A stretch of 64,000 bases of DNA from Eledone cirrhosa (Eukaryota > Mollusca > Cephalopoda > Octopoda > Eledonidae), in NCBI GenBank assembly GCA_964016885.1, contig OZ024747.1:8548283-8612282 (forward strand). The letters run 5' to 3'. The translations under genes and the position numbers were made by a program. Below, piece after piece: positions 12,229 through 25,685 of this stretch; position 1 is the stretch's first letter; the number at the start of each line of letters is the position of its first letter. The notes under the pieces are model-generated. The model was not told the origin of the DNA, ran no database searches, and saw only the letters and a program-made list of their open reading frames with translations.

Positions 12229-12394
12229 AGCCAGTAGGTTAGAATTTACTTCATTTTATTGATTGCATAATCGCTGTTATACGTATTCCAATGTTAACTG
12301 TTGTGTAACAGTTAGGACCTTAAAAGCTACCATCGAAATACGTAAACAGTAATTATGTAATCAATACAATAAAGTAAATTCTAATCTACTGGCT
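12229..12394. mobile_element. 166-bp MITE with about 55-bp TIRs
   Basis: The left arm begins AGCCAGTAGGTTAGAATTTA and the right arm ends TAAATTCTAATCTACTGGCT. Pairing continues inward over CATTTTATTGATTGCATAAT against ATTATGTAATCAATACAATA and on to TACGTATT/AATACGTA, with roughly 85% match. It is almost entirely stem with a short loop and has no open frame. The target duplication is unclear. Confidence 0.85.
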
Positions 12395-12399
12395 AATGT

Positions 12400-12715
12400 T
12401 AAGAAGGGTATCCAGTTGTAGAAACTAAGCCAAAATATGGGCAATGTCACTCTGACCCATCTGGTCCCAGACTGGAGAGAAATGCACTGTGTTCCGTTGA
12501 ATGTATATTGTTAGTGTGCACAGTTGAATTGAGAGAAAACCTGGGCATAAGAAGAACCAAAGTTCCAAGTAGAAAGAAGATATGATAGGAATAAGATAAA
12601 GAAGACATTAGCAAAGGTAGTGAGAGATGGATGTTGGGAAGCTGAACTACATAAAAGACATGACAAAAGAGATAAGGATGACTCTGTACTGGAGAGAACT
12701 CAAATAACCTGATAA
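12400..12715 (+). mobile_element. Decayed LINE/SINE 3' mosaic
   Basis: Positions 12400-12455 resemble the body of the GAT-tail elements (AAGAAGGGTATCCAGTTGTA). Downstream reads ELRENLGIRRTK near 12530-12565 and KRHDKRDKDDSVLERTQIT near 12655-12712, matching LREKLxIRG and MTKDRDKWRDxVLxRTxP of the LINE C-terminus. It has multiple shifts and stops and is non-functional. Confidence 0.65.
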
Positions 12716-12808
12716 TATACAAGAAATGAAATACGTGTTGGACTTCTGTTAGTTTCCGACAACAAATGTTGTTCAAACAGTAGGACAGCCTACTTGTGAA
12801 ATTAATGT

Positions 12809-13035
12809 ACAAAACCTCACTTCAACATACATGGTACATTGTGAATGTTGTGTGTAAAATGGAGGTGTAACTTATCTGCTTGACCTACAAAACCTTACTT
12901 CAACATACATGGTACATTGTGAATGTTGTGTGTAAAATGGAGGTGTAACTTATCTACTGGACCTACAAAACTTCAGTTCAAAATATATGGAGCATTGAAA
13001 ACTTTACATGTAAAATGGATGTGTGACTTATACAT
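12809..13035 (+). repeat. 78-bp tandem repeat, three copies
   Basis: Units start at ACAAAACC, positions 12809 and 12887, with a third diverged copy from 12965: exact 78-bp spacing. The first two are nearly identical; the third has drifted. Confidence 0.9.
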
Positions 13036-13139
13036 AAATATATATGGTATGTTAAGGATTGAACCATTACTGCAAACTGGATTGAAGCTGAATCCCTGTT
13101 TGCAGTGGTTCAGCTCTCTTGATCAAGTTAACTAGAGGA

Positions 13140-13690
13140 CAGATTGTTGATTCAAATGTTTATACTATATTTACCAGTGGACAGATCATTGTGAAAATTT
13201 GCTGTATTAATTTTTAACATTTTGTAATGATTTAGCAGAAAATATCTAAAAGAAAGTTTGTTAATTCAAATGTTTATACTATATTTACAAGGGAAAAGAT
13301 TTATCAGGAAAATTTGAAGTATTATCTCTCTACATCCTATAATGATTTAGCGGAAGGTATCTAAAAACAAGTTTGTTGATTCAAATGTTTATAGAGTCTT
13401 AACTAGTGGACAGATCATTATGACAATTAACAGTATTAGAGTAAAGAATGTATTTATTTTTGTGTGTGTGTGATGCTATCATAGTCTTGTTTTGTACTTT
13501 CAAAGAATGTCTTGCTAATGTGGTTTCATGTAGTTTGTTAATTCAAATGTCTATAGCATTTTTACTAGTCTGTGAAAATATGTAATATTAGGTTAAAGGC
13601 TTTAATTTTTCATGTGATGGAGTTATAATGCTGTTTTGTACTTTCTAAGAATGTCTTGTTAATACATTCTTATTTGGTATAAGATGTTAA
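13140..13690 (+). repeat. Irregular tandem of a dispersed repeat
   Basis: Four diverged units, each starting near GTTRATTCAAATGTTTATA at about 13150, 13258, 13374 and 13534, with spacings of roughly 108-160 bp. Each carries TAATGATTTAGC or a derivative. Antisense single copies occur at 18735-18812 (AACATTTGAATTAACAAACC) and 59700-59850, so the unit is a dispersed element here in tandem. Family unknown. Confidence 0.7.
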
Positions 13691-14362
13691 AAGTTAAATC
13701 TAAGTCAATACTTCTGTTCTAAATAATCCAACATGTGGCTCTTTAATCCCCGTTTTACATTAATTTCTCTGTTCTATATTGGATTGAACACTTCTTTAAA
13801 TCTTAGAGATATGCCTGAATCATCAAAGCTAACTCATTACTAGCATCTTAACCCTTTCCTGGCCATATTTTAATTGAAATACACTGTATTTCAATTAATT
13901 AGTGAAGGATTTGGAAGGATTTACTAAAATTATTAATTATTTCATTTATTAAGATGGTATTTGTAACATAATATTGAGGGATTTAAATTTAAATTGGAAT
14001 CCTTTAAGATGTTGATTTTATTTCAAAGAACCGGATGTAACTTTGGACAGGCTGATATCAACAAGGTTAGTGTCAAAGACTCAGTTGATCAGGGCAATTT
14101 ATCTTGTCAAGGAAATATTAATAGGAAATGGTTGCATATCATAGAAAGTTTCTTGGGTGTTTTAATGATAGAAGCCTGTCATTATATTGTTGTTACAGTT
14201 CACATGATATACTGTATATATATATATAAATATAGGAAACTATAGTATGACCCCGACGGCAGAGCTCAAGCCATTTCGACGGCTATTTCTGTCCACTCTA
14301 CTACCCTAAGTATTGAGTACTCTGGTGCGTTATGGTCCATCTGGTTCCTTACCACACTCCTT

Positions 14363-14366
<4 letters not shown>
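13691..14366. other. Unassigned AT-rich interval
   Basis: No gene is supported. An 83-codon open stretch at 13994-14245 runs into a TA tract and shows no domain. Confidence 0.5.
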
Positions 14367-14410
<44 letters not shown>

Positions 14411-15100
14411 TATATATATGTATAGTATATATATATAATATATATATATAATATATATATAGTATATATATAGTATATGTATAGTATATATATATAATAT
14501 ATATATATAATATATATATAGTATATATATAGTATATATATAGTATATATATATAGTATATATATAGTATATATATGTATAGTATATATATATAATATAT
14601 ATATAGTATATATATAGTATATATATATAGTATATATATAGTATATATATATATATATAGTATATATATAGTATATATAGTATATATGTAGTATATATAG
14701 TATATATATAGTATATATATATATAGTATATTTATAGTATATATATAGATAGTATATATATAGTATATTTATAGTATATATATAGTGTATATATATATAG
14801 TATGTATATAGTGTATATATATATAGTATGTATATAGTATGTATATAGTGTATATATATATAGTATGTATATAGTATATATATAGTATGTATATAGTGTA
14901 TATATATAGTATGTATATAGTGTGTGTATATAGTGTATATATATTGTATATATATATAGTATATATATAGTGTATATATATTGTATATATATATATCATA
15001 TATATATATATAGTATATATATAATGTATATATATATAGTATATATATAGTGTATATATATATAGTATATATATAGTGTATATATATAGTATACATATAG
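14367..15100. repeat. TA-rich compound microsatellite
   Basis: A 730-bp run of (TA)n broken every 8-20 bases by G or GTA, for example AGTATATATATAG. The right part drifts to AGTATGTATATAG and TGTATATATA, leading without a gap into the next array. Minus-strand reads of Tyr, Ile and Thr are artefacts. Confidence 0.97.
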
Positions 15101-15102
15101 TG

Positions 15103-16030
15103 TATGTCTGTACATCACCACATGTTCCATGTATGTCTGTACATCACCACATGTTCCATGTATGTCTGTACATCACCACATGTTCCATGTATGTCTGTTC
15201 ATCACCACATGTACCATGTATGTCTGTACATCACCATATGTACCATGTATGTCTGTACATCACCACATGTACCATGCATGTCTGTACATCATCATATATA
15301 CCATGTATGTCTGTACATCACTACATGTTCCATGTATGTCTGTACATCACCACATGTTCTATGTATGTATGTACATCACCACATGTTCAATGTATGTCTG
15401 TACATCACCACATGTACCATGTATGTCTGTACATCACCACATGTACCATGTATGTATGCACATCACCCCATGTACCATGTATGTCTGTACATCACCACAT
15501 GTACCATCTATGTATGTACATCACCACATGTTCCATGTATGTCCGTACATCACCACATGTACCTTGTATGTCTGTACATCACCACATGTACCATGTATGT
15601 CTGTACATCACCATATGTTCCATATATGTCTGTACATCACCACATGTTCCATGTATGTCTGTACATAACCATATGTTCCATGTATGTCTGTACATCACCA
15701 TATGTTCCATGTATGTCTGTACATCACCATATGTTCCATGTATGTCTGTACATAACCATATGTTCCATGTATGTCTGTACATCACCATATGTTCCATGTA
15801 TGTCTGTACATAACCATATGTTCCATGTATGTCTGTACATAACCATATGTTCCATGTATGTCTGTACATAACCATATGTTCCATGTATGTCTGTACATCA
15901 CCACATGTTCCATGTATGTCTGTACATCACCACATGTTCCATGTATGTCTGTACATCACCACATGTTCCATGTATGTCTGTACATCACCACATGTTCCAT
16001 GTATGTCTGTATATCACTACATGTACTTCT
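15103..16030. repeat. 29-bp minisatellite, about 32 copies
   Basis: The unit contains TGTACATCACCACATGTTCC followed by ATGTATGTC (29 bp in total). Variants include ACATGTACC, ATAACCATATG (clustered at about 15660-15890) and a few ATGTATGTA. As 29 is not a multiple of three, several frames stay open in turn, giving overlapping Met-Ser-Val-His-type reads; none is a gene. Confidence 0.97.
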
Positions 16031-16079
16031 TCAAAAATACATGTGCAATACAATTCTCATTTCCCTTTGAATCTGAAGT

Positions 16080-17072
16080 TAACTTCCCCACCACCACCAC
16101 TTCCACCCTCCAACCCCACCATCACCGCCAACACTACTGACAACACCACCTCCAACACTACCAATTCCACTACCACTACCAACACCACCATCACCACCAC
16201 TACAACCACTGCCACCACTACCGTCACCAACACCACCACCACAAACACCACGACTACCAACACCAACACCACAACTAACAATTCCACCACCACCACTACC
16301 ACTACCAACACCACCACCACTACTACTTCCAACAACACCACTACCACTATCAACACCACCACTACCACCAACACTATCACCACCACTACCACCACCGCCA
16401 CTACCACCACCATCACTACCACCACCATCACTACCACCAACACCATTACCAACACCACCACTACAACCACCACTACCACCACCACCACCACTACCAACAC
16501 TACCAACTCCACCACCACCACCATCAACATCACCACCAACACCAGCACTACTACCACCAACACCACCACTACCTACATCACCACTACCACCAACACTACC
16601 AACTCCACCTCCACCACTACCAACACCACCATCAACATCAACACCACCACCAACACCACCAACACCAATACCACCAACACCAACACCACCACCGCCACTA
16701 CCACCACCACCAACACCACCACCACTACCACCAACAACACCACCACCACTACCACCACCACCACCACCACTACCAACACCACCAGCACCACCACCAACAC
16801 CAGCACCACCACCAACACCATCACCACCACTACCACCACCATCACCACCACCATCTCTACCACCACTGCTACCACCACTACCACCAACACCACTACCAGT
16901 ACCACCACCAACACCAACAGCACCACCACTACCACCACCACCAGCACCACCACCACTACTACCAAATCCACTACCACCACCATCTCTACCACCGCCGCTA
17001 CCACCAACACCACCACCACCACCACCGCTACCACTACCACCAACACCATAACCACCACCACCACCACCGATA
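16080..17072. repeat. CCA/CAC-type trinucleotide tract, about 1 kb
   Basis: A nearly uninterrupted run of ACC, ACA, ACT and AAC triplets. On plus it reads as poly-Thr with Asn (398 codons if joined to the upstream array); on minus it reads poly-Val. The strand bias (C-rich top, G-rich bottom) is extreme. No stop-proof start, signal peptide or exon border supports a mucin-like gene. Confidence 0.95.
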
Positions 17073-18012
17073 GAGACTTTTGATCACATAAAGGTTTATC
17101 AATGGACTCTATTTATTGGACTTGTGCGTGGGGTAAATAAATAAACCACCAAACAAACAAATAAATAGTGCCATTACCTTTTATATGATTTAGAAAGAGG
17201 AAAAAGCAACAGACATTGATTTTTATTAGAAATATGAACAAATATGAACAAACTACATATTTTATTTGAAGCCATTCTTTTTTTTTTTCTTTTCTCAACG
17301 AAAGCTTTTATCTGTTTGAATTGCTTCAAATAAAACAGCAATGAGATTTTTAAATTCTGTGGGCCTTGTCCCTTAAAATTCATATAAATTCTCAACAGAA
17401 TCCAATATTACTCTGCTTAATAAATACATTGGAATCTATTTTAATGAACCTACATTAATAATCAGTCTAATGTTTTTTTTTTATTATTGGCAAAACACTG
17501 GTAGCAATGCTTTTATGCCACACAGTATGGGCTTTTGACTTCTGTATGGATTTTTTGGCATTCAATTATCGGATAAGCTAATGACTTCACCGTATTTAAT
17601 TATTATTTTTTGATAACATATTGGTTAATTGATGTATTTGGGTCAATTAAATCAACGTTTCTCACAGTTATTACTATGTACTATTAATATATTCAGCTGA
17701 AATGGTAGAGAAGCAGACAAGTTGATTTACTTGCCAACAACCCCATCTCTCTATCTCTCTAACTATCTATCAATCTATCCATCTATCAATCTATCCATCT
17801 ATCAATCTATCTATATATCTATATCTTCATTACACTCAAGCAAAGGGCAATGACCCCCAGAATATTATATTTTCCCTCCTTACAGCAATCAAACTGATCT
17901 ACAAACTCTGCTACAGACCAATTGTTCCCAATACAAACCCTCACCAGTTTCATCAGATTTCAGATTTCACCCTAATTGATTTATACATTCTAGTTCAGGC
18001 CTCATCTTGTGG
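17073..18012. other. Unassigned interval with (CTAT)n
   Basis: No gene seen. A tetranucleotide tract (CTATCAAT/CTAT) lies at 17742-17826; the rest is AT-rich unique-looking sequence. Confidence 0.55.
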
Positions 18013-18060
18013 AGTTTAAAACCCACTACGGCCAACTTTGCCTTTCAATTTTCTTAAGCA
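18013..18060 (+). mobile_element. SINE A fragment (B-box region)
   Basis: GTTTAAAACCCAC, GGCCAACTTTGCCTTTCA: the sense B-box region of SINE family A, truncated on both sides and abutting a LINE relic. Confidence 0.55.
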
Positions 18061-18560
18061 TAGTAGCCAGAATAAGAAACAGGGTGGAAAATCTTCAGGG
18101 AGCTATTACCTCTATTGAAAACGAAAGGATTCTCTCTCCAATGAGAAGAGTAGATTGTATGATGTCTTTGTATGAAGTTTAATTCTCCATCATAGTGAGA
18201 ATGGTCATTGACTGCAGATAATATCTGAAGGTTAGAAATACATAAATCAGGCATGTTCCACAGGATGTGTAATGTTAGTGTGTGTAAACAACGAAGCACA
18301 GATGAGCTGATAGAAAAAGCTGGGTATAAGAAGAACCAAATGTAATGTGCAGGAGAGAAACTTGTGCTAGTATACACATATAATGTGAATGGCTGAGCAC
18401 CGACAGGTGAACAGCAGCTTCTAGTAGAAGGTAATTGCAGAAGAGGAAGACCAATGGAGATGACAAAGAAAAGAGACAAATGTGGAAACTCTGTACTGGG
18501 AAGAACATATTTAGTGTCTGCAAGCATGGGAAAATGGACAAAAAATGATGATGATGAGGA
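18060..18560 (+). mobile_element. Decayed GAT-tailed LINE, 3' end
   Basis: Out-of-frame pieces match the LINE C-terminus in order: a FRELLPLL-like read near 18095, MFHRMCNVSVCKQRSTDEL near 18255-18310, VEGNCRRGRP near 18428-18455 and MTKKRDKCGNSVLGRTY near 18460-18512, followed by AAAAATGATGATGATG at the 3' end. It keeps the GRP triplet without the inserted base seen at 10711 and 55709, so it belongs to a different branch. Many stops; dead. Confidence 0.8.
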
Positions 18561-18734
18561 TAATAATGATGATGAAGCTATGGGGAAAAGACGAATCTTA
18601 TCTGTAAAGGAAAATACTTTTTTGTTTTAATGTTGAAATAAAGGGAGGACTTGGTGACATCAGATTCATTTTCTCTCCATGGCACACAAACTTATCCAAA
18701 CTAACAAACTTCACTGCTATATTTTACTGACACA

Positions 18735-18812
18735 GATCAATCTAACATTTGAATTAACAAACCTGTTTTTAGATATTTTCTGTGAAATCATTACAGATGT
18801 TAAAAGTTAAAG
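18735..18812 (-). repeat. Dispersed repeat, single antisense copy
   Basis: AACATTTGAATTAACAAACC, then AGATATTTTCTGTGAAATCA and TTAAAAGTTAA: the reverse complement of the unit tandemly present at 13140-13690, and also at 59700-59850. Confidence 0.65.
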
Positions 18813-19114
18813 CAATAGGGTTTAATTGAAGGGAGATTTAACTGCTATTTCTAACAGGCTGAGCGACTACATAAAGGCTTCCTGAATGACTGATGATGTT
18901 ATGTTGTTTAGTATAATGTCTGTTGTCTGTTTAATGCTTTATTTGATGCTTGATACATTGTCTCTTGCTTCATGTCTGAGTGTCTAATGTTAGAGAGGTT
19001 GGTATGATACCTATTGCTTGGCATGACATCAATGTTTGATATATAATGCAGTGTTTTGTATGATGTCTATTATCTGATGGAGGGCAGTAGATAGACACAA
19101 TCAATAGACAGTCA

Positions 19115-19302
19115 AACAAAATGCCTTGCCACATTCAGTTATGGTCCTTTACATTTTGATTTCAAATCTCGCCAAGGTTAGCTTTGCCTCTCTTCATCCA
19201 GGATATGGAGGTGGGGATAAAATAAAGTACCAGTCAAGTACTGGGGTAAGTGTAATCGATTGTTCCCTCCCACCAAATTTCTGGCCTTGTGCCTTTGTAA
19301 GG
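19115..19302 (+). mobile_element. SINE A, sense orientation, degraded
   Basis: TTTCAAATCTCGCCAAGGTT (B-box region), AAATAAAGTACCAGTCAAGT and TTTCTGGCCTTGTGCCTTTG follow the family order in the sense direction. The head and tail are poorly conserved. Confidence 0.7.
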
Positions 19303-19364
19303 CTTCTGTCTGGTCAGGCTTCTGCTGGCTACTGGTACTATGTAACCCAGTACAACCTGCTTCA

Positions 19365-19712
19365 TGGTTGAGTGGTTGGCAACTAAACCACTTCCCTCAC
19401 CAGATCCTGGTCTGGTCTGGTCTGGTGAGGAGAGTAAGTGGAACTCCAGCAACACAAAAAAACAAGGAGTGTTAAAAGGGCAAATTAACTCCTCAGAGTC
19501 AATGCCCATCCACCTCAACTATGGGTTAAATAGCCTCCCCTACCCGCAATTGACCAAGTGTGGTGAGTATGGTTACACCCCTGATATGAAAACCTGCCAG
19601 ATAGTCCTATATGAGTGAGACACGGTCACCCGACCAATCTTGCCTCAAGTGGGACAACTCCCATCTAACCCATGCTAGCGTGGAAGATAGACATTAAACG
19701 ATGATGATGATG
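19365..19712 (+). mobile_element. GAT-tailed SINE/LINE 3' region, sense
   Basis: It ends CATGCTAGCGTGGAAGATAG, ACATTAAACGATGATGATG. The upstream part contains ACCTGCCAGATAGTCCTATA and GACACGGTCACCCGACCAA, which recur antisense at 61926-62060 (GGTCGGGTGACCGTGTCTCG). It is probably the 3' region of the second LINE family or a SINE using its tail. It has no coding capacity. Confidence 0.75.
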
Positions 19713-20797
19713 ATTTCCCTTTTCAACCTTACACATTTACGTAGTATGTTATGACCACAAAAAAGCTTTTCTATGTGGTCAGTAGAAATAGAAACCAAAT
19801 CTCCCTCATATCACCTCATTGTCTGTATTCATCAAGAGCCATACATTGGCTGTAGGTGCCAGGTTCTACAGATATAGCAACAGGTATTTTGGTGCATAAC
19901 AGGCTACTGTTGCACCATTCCTCCACTATATTTCAGTAGTCCACAGAAATTAAACTACCAAAATTGAAATTTATTGAGTAGTGCTGCCAAGTGTCTGGCA
20001 ATCTTTGTCAGTCTATCATAAATCATTGATGCCACATTCAACTTCCTGTTGTCAAAGACCTAGCCTACAACTCTAAACATGGAGCTGCTACTGAGGGCTG
20101 CCAACCAGGACCAACCAACACCAGAACTTATGAAAGATAGGATCATTACACACTGAAGTAGCTAAAATATTATCTGCTACATAAAATCACACTTTGCTAT
20201 CTAAAAAAATTAAGGAAGTACATGTGTGTATAGACAGATAGAAAGATACAAGATGGTCATGGCTCAAATGTTTTGTTTTTGTTTTTTATCACAGGCCTGC
20301 TTGATTAGGACTGAACTGCAGCTTAAACATAACACTACACGCCAACTTGTTTCTTTTGAAAAAGAAGTTATAAACTTGAAATAAGGTAAACATTTTAAAC
20401 AATTATTTTATTGTTTTTCTTGCTTTACTCTAGTTTTCACGCTTGTATTTTTAATTAACATTGTACAGGGCTTTCTCAAAATAATCTTAACAACAGTATA
20501 GTGTTTTGGGTTTGTTTTTGTGGTAGGTGGTAACAAATAAAGTAGGGCATTCCCACAAACCAATAACTTACAAATGAAACATTGAACTAATACGGCTCTG
20601 ATGAAACTGTGAAAGGCTGGAACTATGATGAAGCTGTGACAAGGTTAACAGGGTCAGCAGGGGATAACAAACAGCTTCAGAAAACAAATGGAGAGTACAA
20701 CAGACTAATAAAAACAATGTAGAAGGTTAAATTAAAAGCAACCAAAATCTGAAGAAACAAATAATAACAAGACTGCAGAAATTACTAGGAGGCACAT
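19713..20797. other. Unassigned interval
   Basis: No gene or clear repeat. A weak hairpin (TGACCACA ... TGTGGTCA) lies near 19750-19781. Confidence 0.5.
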
Positions 20798-23700
20798 CTA
20801 CTGGTGCATGTTATGAGTTATGACTACTGGTATATGTTATGACAAGATGTGATGTCTGATGTATATAATGTTATTAGAAGGTGTCACTTCTGCTGTATGT
20901 TATGACAAGATGTGATGTTTTATAAAATGTTATGAGGTGTCACTACTAATGTATGTTAGGACAAAATATGATAATGGTGTATGTTATGACAAGTTGTGAC
21001 TGGTGGTGTATGTTATAAGATGTGACTGGTGGTGTATGTTATGACAAGATGTGACAGGTGGTGTATGTTATAACATGTGACTGGTGGTGTATGTTATGAC
21101 AAGTTGTGACTGGTGGTGTATGTTATAAGATGTGACTGGTGGTGTATGTTATGACAAGGTGTGACTGGTGGTGTATGTTATGACAAGATGTGACAGATGG
21201 TGTATGTTATGACAAGATGTGACTGGTGGTGTATGTTATGACAAGATGTGACTGGTGGTGTATGTTATGACAAGATGTGACTGGTGGTGTATGTTATGAC
21301 AAGATGTGACTGGTGGTGTATGTTATGACAAGATGTGACAGGTGGTGTATGTTATGAGATGTGACAGGTGGTGTATGTTATGACAAGTCGTGACTGGTGG
21401 TGTATGTTATGACAAGATGTGACAGGTGGTGTATGTTATGACAAGATGTGACTGGTGGTGTATGTTATGACAAGATTGACAGGTGGTGTATGTTATGAGA
21501 TGTGACTGGTGGTGTATGTTATGTCAAGATGTGACAGATGGTGTATGTTATGACAAGATGTGACTGGTGGTGTATGTTATGACAAGATGTGACTGGTGGT
21601 GTATGTTATGACAAGATGTGACAGGTGGTGTATGTTATGATAAGATGTGACTGGTGGTCTATGTTATGACAAGATGTGACTGGTGGTCTATGTTATGACA
21701 AGATGTGACTGGTGGTCTATGTTATGACAAGATGTGACAGGTGGTGTATGTTATGAGATGTGACTGGTGGTGTATGTTATGAGATGTGACAGGTGGTGTA
21801 TGTTATGACAAGTCGTGACTGGTGGTATATGTTATGACAAGATGTGATTGGTGGTGTATGTTATGAGTTGTGACTGGTGGTGTATGTTATGACAAGATGT
21901 GATTGGTGGTGTATGTTATGACAAGATGTGACTGGTGGTGTATGTTATGACAAGATGTGACTGGTGGTGTATGTTATGACAAGATGTGACAGGTGGTGTA
22001 TGTTATGACAAGATGTGACTGGTGGTGTATGTTATGACAGGATGTGACTGGTGGTGTATGTTATGAGTTGTGACTGGTGGTGTATGTTATGAGATGTGAC
22101 TGGTGGTGTATGTTTTGACAAGATGTGACTGATGGTGTATGTTATGACAAGATGTGACTGGTGGTGTATCTATTGACAAGATGTGACTGGTGGTGTATGT
22201 TATGACAAGATGTGACAGGTGGTGTATGTTATGACAAGATGTGACAGGTGGTGTATGTTATGACAAGATGTGACAGGTGGTGTATGTTATTACAAGATGT
22301 GACTGGTGGTGTATGTTATGACAAGATGTGACAGGTGGTGTATGTTATGACAAGATGTGACTGATGGTGTATGTTATGACAAGATGTGACTGGTGGTGTA
22401 TGTTATGACAAGATGTGACTGGTGGTGTATGTTATGACAAGATGTGGCTGATGGTGTATGTTATGACAAGATGTGACTGGTGGTGTATGTTATGACAAGA
22501 TGTGACTGGTGGTGTATCTATTGACAAGATGTGACTGGTGGTGTATGTTATAACATGTGACTGGTGGTGTATGTTATGACAAGATGTGACAGGTGGTGTA
22601 TGTTATAACATGTGACTGGTGGTGTATGTTTTGACAAGATGTGACTGGTAGTGTATGTTATGAGATGTGACTGGTGGTGTATGTTATGACAAGATGTGAC
22701 TGGTAGTGTATGTTATGACAAGATGTGACTGGTGGTGTATGTTATGACAAGATGTGACTGGTGGTGTATGTTATGACAAGATGTGACTGGTGGTGTATGT
22801 TATGAGTTGTGACTGGTGGTGTATGTTAGGAGATGTGACTGATGGTGTGGGTTATGACAAGATGTGACTGGTGGTGTATGTTATGACAAGATGTGACAGG
22901 TGGTGTATGTTATGACAAGATGTGACTGATGGTGTATGTTATGACAAGATGTGACTGGTGGTGTATGTTATGAGTTGTGACTGGTGGTGTATGTTATGAG
23001 ATGTGACTGGTGCTGTATGTTATGACAAGATGTGACTGGTGGTGTATGTTATGAGTTGTGACTGGTGGTGTATGTTATGAGATGTGACTGGTGCTGTATG
23101 TTATGAGATCTGACTGGTGGTGTATGTTATGCGATGTGACTGGTGGTGTATCTATTGACAAGATGTGACTGGTGGTGTATGTTATGACAGGATGTGACTG
23201 GTGGTGTATGTTATGAGATTAGACTGGTGGTGTATGTTATGACAAGATGTGACTGGTGGTGTATGTTATGGGAGGGTGTGACTGGTGGTGTATGTTATGA
23301 GATGTGACTGGTGGTGTATGTTATGACAAGATGTGTCTGGTGGTGTATGTTTTGACAAGATGTGACTGGTGGTGTATGTTATGACAAGATGTGACTGATG
23401 GTGTATGTTATGATAAGATGTGACTGGTGGTGTATCTATTGACAAGATGTGACTGGTGGTGTATGTTATAACATGTGACTGGTAGTGTATGTTATGACAA
23501 GATGTGACTGGTGGTGTATGTTATGACAAGATGTGACTGGTGGTGTATCTATTGACAAGATGTGACTGGTGGTGTATGTTATAACATGTGACTGGTAGTG
23601 TATGTTATGACAAGATGTGACTGGTGGTGTATGTTATGACAACATGTGACTGGTGGTGTATGTTATGACAACATGTGACTGGTGGTGTATGTTATGACAA

Positions 23701-25645
23701 GATGTGACTGGTGGTGTATGTTATGACATGTGACTGGTGGTGTATGTTATGACAAGATGTGACTGGTGGTGTATGTTATGACAAGATGTGACTGGTGGTG
23801 TATGTTATGACAAGATGTGACTGGTAGTGTATGTTATGTGATGTGACTGGTGGTGTATGTTATGACAAGATGTGACAGGTGGTGTATGTTATAAGATGTG
23901 ACTGGTGGTGTATGTTATGACAAGATGTGACAGGTGGTGTATGTTATGAGATGTGACTGGTGGTGTATGTTATGAGATGTGACTGGTGGTGTATGTTATG
24001 AGATGTGACAGGTGGTGTATGTTATGACAAGATGTGACAGGTGGTGTATGTTATGAGTTGTGACTGGTGGTGTATGTTATGAGTTGTGACAGGTGGTGTA
24101 TGTTATGACAAGATGTGACAGGTAGTGTATGTTATGAGATGTGACTGGTGGTGTATGTTATGAGATGTGACAGGTGGTGTATGTTATGACAAAATGTGAC
24201 TGGTAGTGTATGTTATGACAAGATGTGACTGGTGGTGTATGTTATGAGATGTGACAGGTGGTGTATGTTATGACAAGATGTGACAGGTGGTGTATGTTAT
24301 GACAAGATGTGACAGGTGGTGTATGTTATGACAAGATGTGACTGGTAGTGTATGTTATGACAAGATGTGACTGGTGGTGTCCGTTATGACAAGATGTGAC
24401 AGGTGGTGTATGCTATGAGTTGTGACTGGTGGTGTATGTTATAAGATGTGACTGGTGGTGTATGTTATGACAGAATGTGACTGGTGGTGTATGTTATGAT
24501 AAGATGTGATTGGTGGTGTATGTTATGACAAGTTGTGACTGGTGGTGTATGTTATGAGTTGTGACTGGTGGTGTATGTCATGACAAGATGTGACAGGTGG
24601 TGTATGTTATGAGTTGTGACTGGTGGTGTATGTTATGACAAGATGTGACTGGTGGTGTATGTTATGACAAGATGTGACTGGTGGTGTATGTTATGAGTTG
24701 TGACTGGTAGTGTATGTTATGAGTTGTGACAGGTGTTGTATTTTATGACAAGATGTGACAGGTAGTGTGTTATGAGATGTGACTGGTGGTGTATGTTATG
24801 AGATGTGACAGGTGGTGTATGTTATGACAAGATGTGACTGGTAGTGTATCTTATGACAAGATGTGACTGGTGGTGTATGTTATGACAAGATGTGACTGGT
24901 GGTGTATGTTATGAGTTGTGACTGGTTGTGTATGTTATGAGATGTGACAGGTGGTCTATGTTATGACAAGATGTGACAGGTGGTGTATGTTATGACAAGA
25001 TGTGACAGGTGGTGTATGTTATGACAAGATGTGACAGGTGGTGTATGTTATGAGTTGTGACTGGTGGTGTATGTTATGACAAGATGTGACAGGTGGTGTA
25101 TGTTATGAGTTGTGACTGGTGGTGTATGTTATGACAAGATGTGACAGGTGGTGTATGTTATGACAAGTCGTTACTGGTGGTGTATGTTATGACAAGATGT
25201 GACAGGTGGTGTATGTTATGAGATGTGACTGGTGGTGTATGTTATGACAAGATGTGACTGGTGGTGTATGTTATGAGTTGTGACTGGTAGTGTATGTTAT
25301 GAGTTGTGACAGGTGTTGTATGTTATGACAAGATGTGACAGGTAGTGTGTTATGAGATGTGACTGGTGGTGTATGTTATGAGATGTGACAGGTGGTGTAT
25401 GTTATGACAAGATGTGACTGGTAGTGTATCTTATGACAAGATGTGACTGGTGGTGTATGTTATGACAAGATGTGACAGGTGGTGTATGTTATGAGATGTG
25501 ACAGGTGGTGTATGTTATGACAAGTCGTGACTGGTGGTGTATGTTATGACAAGATGTGACAGGTGGTGTATGTTATGACAAGATGTGACTGGTGGTGTAT
25601 GTTATTACAAGATGTGACTGGTGGTGTGTGTTATGATAAGATGTA
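20798..25645. repeat. 26/29-bp minisatellite, about 170 copies
   Basis: The unit is GGTGGTGTATGTTATGACAA followed by GATGTGACT (29 bp). A common 26-bp form lacks the ACA (ATGAGATGTGACT), and other variants read GAGTTGTGACT or CTATTGACAAG. The left 160 bp (20798-20960) is strongly diverged and grades into the homogeneous core, as expected for an array homogenised from the centre. No open frame is maintained. Block repeats are visible, for example the sequence around 24700-24850 recurs at about 25280-25440. Confidence 0.97.
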
Positions 25646-25685
25646 GCTACTGGTTTGTATTATACTTTTCAACTATATTACCTTA

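Noticed and set aside
14365..15096. 243-codon Tyr/Ile/Thr frame
   Set aside because: TA microsatellite artefact.
15076..15871. Overlapping 180-255-codon frames with CMSVHHHM-type repeats
   Set aside because: They are the three frames of a 29-bp array, which rotates through phases.
15887..17083. A 398-codon Thr/Asn-rich frame that could pass for a mucin
   Set aside because: It begins inside the 29-bp minisatellite and consists of CCA-type triplets; no signal peptide or flanking domain.
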